From: Gemmatimonadota bacterium
GTDB taxonomy: Bacteria; Gemmatimonadota; Gemmatimonadetes; Longimicrobiales; RSA9
Direction of reading: 5' to 3'
NCBI GenBank assembly: GCA_007126035.1
Contig: SLCC01000018.1
Coordinates: forward strand, 1 to 34,582
Length of the DNA stretch: 34,582 nucleotides
Shown here: piece by piece, positions 23,304 through 30,941 of the stretch
Position numbering within the stretch: the stretch's first letter is position 1
Layout of the letters: each line of letters begins with the position of its first letter
Position numbers and translations under genes: made by a program
The notes under the pieces: model-generated
What the model was told of the DNA's origin: nothing
The model's input: the letters and a program-made list of their open reading frames with translations, nothing else
Database searches by the model: none

Positions 23304-23312
23304 TGCTATAAT
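23304..23312 (+). promoter_or_regulatory. Extended -10 promoter element
   Basis: TGC-TATAAT at 23304-23312 is a perfect extended -10 box in an otherwise G+C-rich gap, with no good -35 at 16-18 bp (TTGCGA at 23275-23280 is 26 bp away). It would drive the 145-residue protein gene starting at 23467. The complementary strand gives TATTAT (23308-23313), so the same site could also serve the methyltransferase gene. The gap of 308 bp (23159-23466) also holds a CCGCCGCC/GGCGGCGG inverted repeat near 23214-23252. Confidence 0.5.
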
Positions 23313-23466
23313 AGGTGATGCCGGAGTCCCGTTCAGCACCGAACCGTGGCTGTCAGCCGCGGTCGAGTACGACGGGTTTTCGGCGTCGCTACATTAGGTT
23401 GTGCGGTCATTCAACGGGCTACTGGTGACGCCCGCATTGCTAACTCGTGAGGCTGGAAAACCGATC

Positions 23467-23904
23467 ATGCCCCCTACCCGTATCCGTATCATACTGCGCT
23501 ACATCGAGATCCTCGACCGCAAAGACCTGGACGAATACGGCGAGTTCGTATTCCGCTTCAAGACCTCGATACCCGATAGAGGTGTGGAGCGTGAAGTCCG
23601 CATCCCCGAGTCTGGCCACTATTCGATTTCGGACCACCCGTCCATGAACCGATTGAGGCTCGACAAGGTGCTGTTCGAGGGTGAGGCCGCGGACGATGAT
23701 ACGCTGGTCCTGGAGGCCTCTGGCGAGGAGCTCGACATCCTGTCTCCCAACGACCAGCTCGAGGAGTATCGCCGGGAGTTCACCGGCCCGGTGGCCAAGT
23801 GGATCGGGCGCTACAGCCCGTGGGACGAGGGCAGTGACGAGGTCACGGACTCCGAGCAGCTCGAGGACTGGCGGCTCTCGTTCGAGATCGAGGACATCAG
23901 CTAG
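23467..23904 (+). CDS. Uncharacterised acidic 145-residue protein
   Basis: I do not recognise this family. The ATG at 23467 begins the ordered part, PTRIRIILRYIEILDRKDLDEYGEFVFRF; 22 further residues from a GTG at 23401 look untranslated. The chain alternates short strands and charged turns, has pI-lowering Asp/Glu clusters, and ends EQLEDWRLSFEIEDIS. The pattern suggests a small beta-sandwich (C2-like) soluble protein without signal peptide or catalytic motif. Its TAG stop shares the palindrome CTAG with the stop of the converging small membrane protein gene. A good extended -10 lies 155 bp upstream. Confidence 0.7.
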   Translation: MPPTRIRIILRYIEILDRKDLDEYGEFVFRFKTSIPDRGVEREVRIPESGHYSISDHPSMNRLRLDKVLFEGEAADDDTLVLEASGEELDILSPNDQLEEYRREFTGPVAKWIGRYSPWDEGSDEVTDSEQLEDWRLSFEIEDIS

Positions 23905-24092
23905 CCGGCGGCGGCGGGGCCTGATCGTGGCGGCCCCTGCTCCATGCTGATCGCGCTGACCCCGTCGGCTGCCGGCTCCGGTGGCTGGCGAGCTGGCCAT
24001 GCCCACAGGATGACGATCAGGATCGCGATCACGAAGAGGGCCAGCCAGAGCCAGAGCCAGCCTGAGCGTCTTGCACGTTCGTCTTCCGCCAT
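23901..24092 (-). CDS. Small single-pass membrane protein
   Basis: A 63-residue protein. The ATG at 24092 has an excellent GGGAGGA ribosome binding site with a 5-base spacer. Residues 1-10 are charged (MAEDERARRS). Residues about 11-31 form one strongly hydrophobic helix, GWLWLWLALFVIAILIVILW. The rest is a Pro/Ala/Gly-rich tail. With positive charges just before the helix, the N-terminus is probably cytoplasmic. Function is unknown; many such proteins are accessory subunits or stress peptides. The gap to the next gene (24093-24199) holds a GGCGCC-TTGCT-GGCGCC hairpin (24124-24140). Confidence 0.65.
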   Translation of the reverse strand: MAEDERARRSGWLWLWLALFVIAILIVILWAWPARQPPEPAADGVSAISMEQGPPRSGPAAAG

Positions 24093-24199
24093 CGGGTCCT
24101 CCCGCCTCCAGGTGCGCCGGGCCGGCGCCTTGCTGGCGCCTCGCCGCTGGCCGGCAGATGCAAGGCCGGTTCCCCCACTGCGGTTTCTGATCCCGGCCC

Positions 24200-24958
24200 C
24201 TACCAGGTGGTGGCCAGGCTGAGGCCCACCGCGATGGACCAGTCGTCCGGTGCCACTTCGGGCGCGGGTGTGCTGTCCCGCTGGTACAGGAAGCTGCTGT
24301 TCAAGGAAAGGGACTGGCTCAGGGCCAGGCGGACGGTTGTCTGGGCCTCCAGCACGTAGTCGTCCAGCCGCTCCCATGTGGGCTGGTAGAAGACGGTCTG
24401 CTCCAGGCGCGCCCCGCTGTCCAGCCGGTGGCGGGCCCTGCCTCTCCAACTCCAGCGGGCGGTGTGGGTGGGGCCGTCGCTGTCGTCACGTGCCAACTGC
24501 TCGTACCAGTAGAGCAGCGCTCCGCTGAGCGACACGTCGCTCCAGCCCTCCCTCCAGAAGGTGTGCTTGAAGCCCGCGCCGGTGTTCATCCGCAGGTCCA
24601 CTCGCCGGAACCGGTCGTGCTCGGCGGTGCCAGAGAGGAACGGTGACAGCCGGGCCGCGGGTCGGAACTCGGCGCTGAGGGAGCCCCGGACGCTGCGTGC
24701 CACCTCGACGCCTTCGCTCCGGCCGTAGCGGGCGCGACCGTTGAAATCCAGCTCGTACCTGTTCGTCTCCAGGTGCGCAAGCCCCAGCTGACCGGTGATC
24801 ACCGTGAGCCGCTCGTTACCGCCGGACCCGTTCACCGACAGACCCACCTCGCCTTTCCACCGATCAGGGTCCTCGGGCTGGTCCTGGGCCTGAAGGCCGG
24901 TCGCTACCATTGCACTGGTGGTGAGCAGCGCCACCACGGTGGGGAATATCCTGTTCAT
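24200..24958 (-). CDS. DUF481/YdiY-like outer-membrane beta-barrel protein
   Basis: A 252-residue exported protein with a signal peptide ending ATGLQAQ. The mature part shows repeated amphipathic strands (KGEVGLSVNGSGGNERLTVI, RYELDFNGRARYGRS, SLSAEFRPAARLSPFLSG, FKHTFWREGWSDVSLSGALLYWYEQL) and ends SLATTW, a C-terminal aromatic typical of BAM-inserted barrels. The pattern agrees with the DUF481 salt-induced outer-membrane protein family. The start is the second Met (24958); ten upstream residues from 24988 lack signal character. It is divergent from the phosphoesterase gene with a 72-bp shared control region. Confidence 0.78.
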   Translation of the reverse strand: MNRIFPTVVALLTTSAMVATGLQAQDQPEDPDRWKGEVGLSVNGSGGNERLTVITGQLGLAHLETNRYELDFNGRARYGRSEGVEVARSVRGSLSAEFRPAARLSPFLSGTAEHDRFRRVDLRMNTGAGFKHTFWREGWSDVSLSGALLYWYEQLARDDSDGPTHTARWSWRGRARHRLDSGARLEQTVFYQPTWERLDDYVLEAQTTVRLALSQSLSLNSSFLYQRDSTPAPEVAPDDWSIAVGLSLATTW

Positions 24959-25030
24959 AGCGAGAGTCTGGTCACATGGTCGGGTCACGTCAAGTCAGGT
25001 CTGGCCCGAGCCTTGCCCTTGTGAAGAACG

Positions 25031-25969
25031 ATGAAGCGAAGAACGATTGTGAGCCCGAAGTCATTGATTGTTGCGGGCGGTGCAGCCATGGCGGGTTTGG
25101 CCGTCTACGCGGCGCTGGTCGAGCCGCGCTGGCTGCAGGTGCGGCGGAAGCGTGTGCACATCAGGTCCATGTCCCCAGACCTGGAGGGGCTGCGGATCGG
25201 GCTCCTGTCAGATCTGCATCTGCGGGCCGGTCGTGGCATGGGCGTGGTGGAGCGGGCCATCGCCGTCCTCGAGAAGGAGCGGCCGGAGCTGATAGCCATC
25301 ACGGGCGACCTGGCGGAGGACGAGGAAGGTCTGGCGGCTGCGCTGGGCGCCGTCTCCCGGCTGCGCGCGCCCCTGGGCGTATACGTGGTCCCCGGCAATC
25401 ACGACCATCGGACGGGTATCGAGGTCTGGAGACGGGCCGTTGCCGAGCGGGAGGTCCTCCGAGACCTGACCAATCGTTACGTGATCCTGGATCGCAACGA
25501 CGTGCGGGTGTGCATCGGCGGCCTGGATGATGACATGGAAGGACAGCCCCGCCTGACCCTGCCGCCGCCGTCCAGCCGGGACCTGACGGTAGTGCTGGCG
25601 CACTCGCCGGATCAGGCCGAGCGTTGTCGGCGGGCATACGACGCCGTTGACCTCATACTGAGCGGCCACACCCACGGCGGTCAGGTCCGACTGCCCGGGG
25701 TAGGAGCGCCGGTGAGCTCGGCGCGGCACCCTGAGCTGTACGAGGATGGTCTGCGGCGTCGGCCGTGGACGCAGGTCTACACGTCCCGCGGCCTGGGGAC
25801 CACGCACCTCCCCGTGCGGTTCCTGTCCCGACCGGAGGTGACCTTGCTCGAGCTCACCCGTGAGCCGCGACCGGCGTGGCCGCTGGCTATCAAGAGGTTG
25901 GCTGGTTTTCCGGCACAACTCCGGACATATTCCGCATTGACCCCAGGCCAGGCTCGACGGAGCCGGTGA
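25031..25969 (+). CDS. Membrane-anchored metallophosphoesterase (YaeI/YkuE-like)
   Basis: A 312-residue calcineurin-like phosphoesterase with an N-terminal hydrophobic anchor (12-30). All metal-binding blocks are present: D61 and H63 (SDLHL), D93 (TGDLAED), N123 and H124 (GNHDH), H191 (AHSPDQ) and H213/H215 (SGHTHGGQ). The GHTHGGQ ending and the size match the YaeI/YkuE/LpxG-type group, which act on lipid or cell-wall phosphoesters at the membrane; a UDP-diacylglucosamine or lipid phosphodiester substrate is possible but not shown. The ribosome binding site is weak (GTGAAG). The C-terminal 40 residues after the domain are basic. Confidence 0.88.
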   Translation: MKRRTIVSPKSLIVAGGAAMAGLAVYAALVEPRWLQVRRKRVHIRSMSPDLEGLRIGLLSDLHLRAGRGMGVVERAIAVLEKERPELIAITGDLAEDEEGLAAALGAVSRLRAPLGVYVVPGNHDHRTGIEVWRRAVAEREVLRDLTNRYVILDRNDVRVCIGGLDDDMEGQPRLTLPPPSSRDLTVVLAHSPDQAERCRRAYDAVDLILSGHTHGGQVRLPGVGAPVSSARHPELYEDGLRRRPWTQVYTSRGLGTTHLPVRFLSRPEVTLLELTREPRPAWPLAIKRLAGFPAQLRTYSALTPGQARRSR

Positions 25970-25994
25970 CTATCCCCTGATTTGGGAGGAGAGT

Positions 25995-26432
25995 ATGAGG
26001 ATACGTGACATTCTCCGCACGAAAGGCAGCGAAGTCATCACGATCGAGCCGGAGCAAAGCGTTCTCGCGGCGGTCAAGGTGCTGTCGGAGCACCGCATCG
26101 GCGCCCTGGTGGTGCGGAGCGGCGACGACGTGGTGGGCATAATCAGCGAGCGGGACGTGCTGAACCTGACTGCCCGGAACCCGTCGCGGCTGGAGGGCAT
26201 ACCGGTATCGGAGGCCATGACCGCCAACGTTATCGTCGGTGTGCCCGATGACGATCTGGACTACGTCATGTCGATCATGACGGAGAACCGGATCCGTCAT
26301 CTGCCGATAGTGGATAAATCTGGCGGCCTGCTGGGCATGGTATCCATTGGGGACGTTGTGGGCGCGGTGCGGCAGAGCATCGAGGCGGAGAACCGTCATC
26401 TGAAGGACTATATCCTGGGGGTCGTGCGCTGA
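25995..26432 (+). CDS. CBS-pair domain protein
   Basis: A 145-residue stand-alone Bateman module with two CBS domains (about 8-62 and 75-128). The first has VLSEHRIGALVVRSGDDVVGIISERDVL, the second MTENRIRHLPIVDKSGGLLGMVSIGDVV. Such proteins bind adenosine nucleotides and regulate a partner; no catalytic part is present. GGGAGGAG gives an ideal ribosome binding site. It is 25 bp after the phosphoesterase and directly abuts the phosphatidylserine decarboxylase frame, so these three probably form an operon. Confidence 0.93.
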   Translation: MRIRDILRTKGSEVITIEPEQSVLAAVKVLSEHRIGALVVRSGDDVVGIISERDVLNLTARNPSRLEGIPVSEAMTANVIVGVPDDDLDYVMSIMTENRIRHLPIVDKSGGLLGMVSIGDVVGAVRQSIEAENRHLKDYILGVVR

Positions 26433-26473
26433 TAAGGTTCTGGAGCGCCGCGCTGTCACGGCTGACGGGTCGG

Positions 26474-27340
26474 TTGGCGGCCGTGCCGGTGCCGGTGCCG
26501 CTACGGCGTCCCGTGTGGGGCGGTGTGGCCCGCGTGCTGGGGATGGATCTGTCGGAGGCGCAGGACCCGGTAACGTCCTACAGATCGCTGGACGAGCTGT
26601 TCGTGCGGCAGCTGCGCCTGGGCGCCAGGACGTGGCCGGAGCGGCATGAGGTGCCGGGCTCGCCGGTGGACGGGGTGGTGGGCGCATTCGGCCGGGTGCA
26701 GGCGGGCGAGCTGCTACAGGCCAAGGGTCGTCGTTACACCGTGGCGGAGCTCCTGGACGATGCCGAGCAGGCGCTCCGTTTCGACACTGGCAGCTACATC
26801 ACGTTGTACCTGGCTCCCCGGCACTATCATCGCATTCATGCCCCCGTCAGCGGCCGGATCGAGTGGGCCCGGCACATCCCGGGGCGGCTGCTGCCGGTGA
26901 ACCGACTCGCGGTGGAGAGGGTTGGCCGGCTCTTCCCCCGCAACGAGCGGCTGGTAGCCGTGGTCGAGCCGCGGGCGGGGCGAGACCCGGAGGATACGGC
27001 TGTCGGGGAAACGGACGCCGGCGCGGCCGCGGACACTGGCGGGGAATGGAGCGTCGAGCATCCGGGTGGCGGGACCGGTGCGGTGGCTGTGGTGGCGGTG
27101 GGCGCGTTCAACGTGGGCCAGATCACCGCCGACTTCGACTCTGCCCTAGCCACGAACAGGCGGCGGGCTCGGCCCGCCACGACGGTGTACGATCCCCCGG
27201 TGGCGGTGGACCGGGGTGATGCCCTGATGGCGTTTCACCTGGGATCCACCGTGGTGCTGCTGTTCGAGCGGCCGCTCGAGCTGGAGCCGGGCCTGGACCC
27301 GGGTGGCGACATCCGGCTGGGCGCTCCGCTCGCGATCTGA
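26474..27340 (+). CDS. psd: Phosphatidylserine decarboxylase proenzyme
   Basis: Converts phosphatidylserine to phosphatidylethanolamine at the inner membrane. The proenzyme self-cleaves at LGST before S258 to form the pyruvoyl cofactor. Triad candidates are D66 (PVDGVVG), H122 (HYHRIHAP) and S258. TSYRSLDELFVRQLR is the family's N-terminal motif. The first available start codon of standard type is TTG 26474 (288 residues), but the same frame reads LIRFWSAALSRLTGR upstream, like the N-terminus of E. coli Psd, and a GGGGGT lies 6 bases before CTG 26429. Translation may therefore begin at that CTG, overlapping the CBS gene's stop. An insertion of about 28 Gly/Ala/Glu-rich residues follows NERLVAVVEPR; it is absent from E. 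coli Psd. Confidence 0.92.
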   Translation: MAAVPVPVPLRRPVWGGVARVLGMDLSEAQDPVTSYRSLDELFVRQLRLGARTWPERHEVPGSPVDGVVGAFGRVQAGELLQAKGRRYTVAELLDDAEQALRFDTGSYITLYLAPRHYHRIHAPVSGRIEWARHIPGRLLPVNRLAVERVGRLFPRNERLVAVVEPRAGRDPEDTAVGETDAGAAADTGGEWSVEHPGGGTGAVAVVAVGAFNVGQITADFDSALATNRRRARPATTVYDPPVAVDRGDALMAFHLGSTVVLLFERPLELEPGLDPGGDIRLGAPLAI

Positions 27341-27382
27341 TCATCCGGTGCCCAACCGCCTCTGGTCCGGTGCCGGGCCACA

Positions 27383-29914
27383 TCAGTTGTCGGCCCGGCG
27401 GGGCCTGGTCCGTCGGGTCGCCTCGGCGAGGAGGGGGTCCTCGGGCCAGTAGTGCTTGGGATAGCGACCGCGCAGGTCCTTGCGTACCTGGTGGTAGGCG
27501 TCACGCCAGAAGCTCTCCAGGTCGCGCGTGACCTGTACCGGTCGCTGGGCCGGGGACAGGAGCCGGATGGTCATCGGGACCCGCCCGCCGCCGACCCGTG
27601 GCGTACTCAGCAGCCCGAAGACCTCCTGGAGTCGCACCGCCAGGGTCGGGGCGTCCGGGTCCGAGTAGTCGACCTGGATCCTGGAGCCGCTCGGTACCTG
27701 GATCCGGGCGGGGGCCAGGTCGTCGAGCCGCGCCCGTTGGGGCCAGGGGATCCGGGCCAGGAGGGCATTGCCCAGGTCCAGCCGGCGCAGCTCGCCCAGT
27801 CGCCGGATCCCGGGCAGGAACGGCGGCAGCCACTCTTCCAGCGATGCCTCGAGGGCATGCTCCGAGGAATCGGGCCACGATTCCGGGTCCAGGTGGTGAA
27901 GGAACTGGAGGCGCTGGCCGAGCTGGCGCGTGTCGCGGTCCCAAGGCAGGCACTGGAGACCCGCCTGCCGGACCCCGTCCACCATCGCATCGGTCACGGC
28001 GGTGGGGTCGGGGTCCTGGAGCGGTGCCTCCGCCAGGGTCAGAGCGCCCAGTGCTCGCCGTCGCCTGGCCACCACTCGCTGGGCGGAGCCGTCCCAGACC
28101 ACCTCCTCCTCGGTCCGGATCCTGGCCGTGAAGTGCTCCTCGATGTCCGCCAGGTCAACCGGCGCCGCGCGGAAGATCCTGGCCTCGGAGCCACGGTCAT
28201 CCACGTCCGCCGCCACCAGCCAGTCGGAGCCCTCCAGCGGCTGGGGCTCGGCGAATCGGGCGCCGCGGCCGCTGCTCAGCAGGAACCGCCCCCGCTCGCC
28301 AGCCCTTCGCTGGCCGATGCGATCGGGGTATGCCAGAGCCGTGAGGAGGCCGACGGCGCTCACGTCGTGTGGCAGGTGCTCCACCGGGGGAGCAGCGGCC
28401 TGCTTTCCCTGGAGGGTCATCTCGAGGAGCCGCTGGAGACGATCGGCCTCGCTACGTGCCCGGTCCGGGACAGACCGCTCCACCAGCTCGACCCTGAGAC
28501 GGAGATCGGCGTCCGGTGTCCGCCCGTGGCCCCGGAGCGTGTCTCGCTCGCTGAGCACCGCCGCAAGCTGGCAGGCGACCCGGCCGTGGCCCAGCTCGTA
28601 TCCGCGGACCAGCATGTGGCCCAGGCGGGGGTGGAGGCCCAGGCGGGAGATCCGCCGGCCGTGAGCGGTCACCGCGCCGGCCGGGTCCACGGCCTCCAGC
28701 TCTCGCAGAAGCTCCATGGCCTGTGAATACGCGGCCGCCGGCGGCGGGTCCAGCCAGCGCAACTCGTCGGGCGACGCGCCCCAGACGGCCAGGTCCAGGG
28801 CAAGTGGCGACAGGTCCGCCTCCAGGATTTCCGGCTTGCGGTGGGGCACGAGCCCGCGATCCTCGGCCCTGGTCCACAGGCGGTAGCACACGCCCGCCGC
28901 CTCCCGGCCCGCCCGGCCACGCCGTTGATCCGCGGCATCCCGGGTGACACGAATTGTCACCAGCCGGCTCATACCTGTGCCCGGGTCGAACCGAGATACC
29001 CGCATCAGGCCACTGTCGATCACCATCCGAACACCCTCGATGGTGAGGGACGTCTCGGCGATGGCCGTGGCCAGCACCACCTTCCGCTGACCCGGCCGGG
29101 CCGGGGCGATGGCAGCGTCCTGCTCCGACCGGCCAAGGTCCCCGTAGAGGGGGTGGATACGGACCCCGGCATGGGAGATTCGCTCGACCAAGCGCCGATG
29201 CACCCGTCGTATCTCCGCTCCACCCGGCAGGAAGACCAGGATGTCGCCCTGCTCCGCCTCCAGGGCATGGAGCACCGACAACGCCACCGCCGACTCGATA
29301 TCGCCGCTCAACGGCGTCCGCCGCCAACGCGTCTCCACCGGGTGCTCGCGACCCTCGGTCGCGATCACCGGCGCTTCGCCCAGCAGGTCGGCAATCGCGG
29401 ACGCGTCCAGCGTGGCCGACATCACCAGCACCCGTAGATCAGGGCGCAGCAGCGAGCCGGACTGGAGCGTCATGGCCAGCCCCTGGTCCGCGTGGAGCGA
29501 CCGTTCATGGTACTCGTCGAAGATGACCAGCCCAACCCCCTCCAGGGACGGGTCCGACTGGAGCATCCGCGCCAGCACACCCTCCGTCACTACCTCGATG
29601 CGCGTGTCTCGACCGACACGGGTATCGCCTCGGATACGGTAGCCTACCGTGCCGCCCGCACCGGGCTCGCCCAGCAGATACGACATCCGGCTGGCCGCCG
29701 CACGGGCAGCCAGGCGACGGGGCTCCAGCATAACGATCCTGCCATCGACGATCCCAGCACCAGCCAGCGCCAGTGGTACCACGGTGGTCTTGCCCGCCCC
29801 CGGCGGCGCAACCAGCACCGCCCGCGAACGGGATTCGAGGGCGCGGACCAGTTCCGGCAGCGTGCCCATCACCGGGAACCGTGACAGATCCCATCGAGTA
29901 CTAAGTTCAGTCAT
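27383..29914 (-). CDS. hrpB: HrpB-type ATP-dependent RNA helicase
   Basis: An 843-residue DEAH-box helicase of the bacterial HrpB family. Walker A is APPGAGKTT (36-44), motif II FDEYHERS (132-139, DEYH in place of the family's usual DEFH/DEAH), motif III MSATLD (165-170), motif VI QRRGRAGR. The N-terminal SRFPVMGTLPELVRAL and C-terminal RYPKHYWPEDPLLAEATRRTRPR are diagnostic of HrpB. Its cellular role is poorly known in any bacterium. No ribosome binding site precedes the ATG at 29914, and a second Met at residue 16 is an alternative start. It converges on psd with 42 bp between the stops and is divergent from the OmpA lipoprotein gene. Confidence 0.96.
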   Translation of the reverse strand: MTELSTRWDLSRFPVMGTLPELVRALESRSRAVLVAPPGAGKTTVVPLALAGAGIVDGRIVMLEPRRLAARAAASRMSYLLGEPGAGGTVGYRIRGDTRVGRDTRIEVVTEGVLARMLQSDPSLEGVGLVIFDEYHERSLHADQGLAMTLQSGSLLRPDLRVLVMSATLDASAIADLLGEAPVIATEGREHPVETRWRRTPLSGDIESAVALSVLHALEAEQGDILVFLPGGAEIRRVHRRLVERISHAGVRIHPLYGDLGRSEQDAAIAPARPGQRKVVLATAIAETSLTIEGVRMVIDSGLMRVSRFDPGTGMSRLVTIRVTRDAADQRRGRAGREAAGVCYRLWTRAEDRGLVPHRKPEILEADLSPLALDLAVWGASPDELRWLDPPPAAAYSQAMELLRELEAVDPAGAVTAHGRRISRLGLHPRLGHMLVRGYELGHGRVACQLAAVLSERDTLRGHGRTPDADLRLRVELVERSVPDRARSEADRLQRLLEMTLQGKQAAAPPVEHLPHDVSAVGLLTALAYPDRIGQRRAGERGRFLLSSGRGARFAEPQPLEGSDWLVAADVDDRGSEARIFRAAPVDLADIEEHFTARIRTEEEVVWDGSAQRVVARRRRALGALTLAEAPLQDPDPTAVTDAMVDGVRQAGLQCLPWDRDTRQLGQRLQFLHHLDPESWPDSSEHALEASLEEWLPPFLPGIRRLGELRRLDLGNALLARIPWPQRARLDDLAPARIQVPSGSRIQVDYSDPDAPTLAVRLQEVFGLLSTPRVGGGRVPMTIRLLSPAQRPVQVTRDLESFWRDAYHQVRKDLRGRYPKHYWPEDPLLAEATRRTRPRRADN

Positions 29915-30113
29915 CGCGACTAAACGTAACCGTCCTGGTGGCCGGGGTTCATCATGTCCTCTCCAGGGGACGCCGTCGACAGGCCGGAGTCTGCGGGTAA
30001 AGGCGGGTTCTGCAACAATATAGCTGTGTCCGGGGTGTTAGCGAGGTGGCTGGCGCTTTTGGCATCGGGCTTGCCGTTAGAGCGTCGAACGATCCAGCGA
30101 AGGAGCAATGGAA

Positions 30114-30779
30114 ATGAATAGACTCAAGAAGATGCCTGTGGCGGCGGCGGCTCTGCTTTTCCTGTTTGGCACCACCGCCTGCGCGGGGTGGGAGCAGCGG
30201 GAGCGGGGCGCCGTGATCGGTGCGGGCGCCGGTGCCGCTGTTGGTGCGGCAGTGGGTGCCCAGGTCGGGTCGACGGCGCGGGGCGCGATCATCGGCGCGG
30301 CGGTGGGCGGAACGGCGGGCGCTATCATCGGTCACCAGATGGACCAGCAGGCCCGGGAACTGGACCGCGAGCTGGAGGGCGCCACGGTGACCCGCGTCGG
30401 TGAGGGTATCGTGGTGACGTTCGAGGGCGGCATCCTGTTCGATTTCGACCGTGCGGACCTGCGTCCATTGGCGCGGCAGAACCTTGGCCAGCTTGCTCAG
30501 AACCTGCAGCAGTACGACCGGACGGAGGTGCTGGTCATCGGTCATACGGACAACGTGGGTTCGGCCGCCTACAACCAGGGTCTGTCGGAGCGTCGCGCCC
30601 AGTCGGCGGCGACCTATCTTACGCAGCATGGCATAGCGGGCCATCGGATCTCGACGCGCGGCATGGGTCTGCACGATCCCATCACCACGAACGAGACGCC
30701 TGAGGGCCGGCAGCTCAACCGGCGGGTCGAGGTGGTGATATACGCGGACGAGGAGTGGCGGCAGGACCTGCAGAGGTAA
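30114..30779 (+). CDS. OmpA-family lipoprotein with glycine-zipper segment
   Basis: A 221-residue outer-membrane lipoprotein tethering the membrane to peptidoglycan. The ATG at 30114 is chosen because AGGAG sits 8 bases upstream; an ATG at 30108 is too close. The signal peptide ends FGTTAC (C23). Residues about 33-73 are a glycine zipper (GAVIGAGAGAAVGAAVGA, GAIIGAAVGGTAGAIIG) able to insert in a membrane. The OmpA C-terminal domain (about 98-215) has the peptidoglycan-binding pattern GHTDNVGS (D146) and LSERRAQSAATYL (R160). The organisation matches the YiaD/Pal-like group. The 199-bp divergent region before it (29915-30113) has TATAGC/TATATT around 30017-30024 as possible -10 boxes. A strong terminator follows. 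Confidence 0.94.
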   Translation: MNRLKKMPVAAAALLFLFGTTACAGWEQRERGAVIGAGAGAAVGAAVGAQVGSTARGAIIGAAVGGTAGAIIGHQMDQQARELDRELEGATVTRVGEGIVVTFEGGILFDFDRADLRPLARQNLGQLAQNLQQYDRTEVLVIGHTDNVGSAAYNQGLSERRAQSAATYLTQHGIAGHRISTRGMGLHDPITTNETPEGRQLNRRVEVVIYADEEWRQDLQR

Positions 30780-30813
30780 GAGTGGCCTCTGCCTGACCAG
30801 GCCCGAACGAACA

Positions 30814-30845
30814 AGCCGCCGCGACCAGCTCGTGGCGGCTTTTTC
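30814..30845 (+). terminator. Rho-independent terminator after the OmpA gene
   Basis: AGCCGCC (30814-30820) pairs with GGCGGCT (30834-30840); the stem extends inward through GCGA/TCGT to a 5-base CCAGC loop, giving 11 pairs including one G-U. TTTTT follows immediately (30840-30844). It lies 35 bases after the stop codon. Confidence 0.92.
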
Positions 30846-30941
30846 GTGGGTAGCCGCTGATCCGGGTGGCCGGTGCTGGCGCGTCGGGCGCTCAGTGGCG
30901 AGATTCACTGCTCCGACAACACCACAGCAGGAGCGCAGGCC

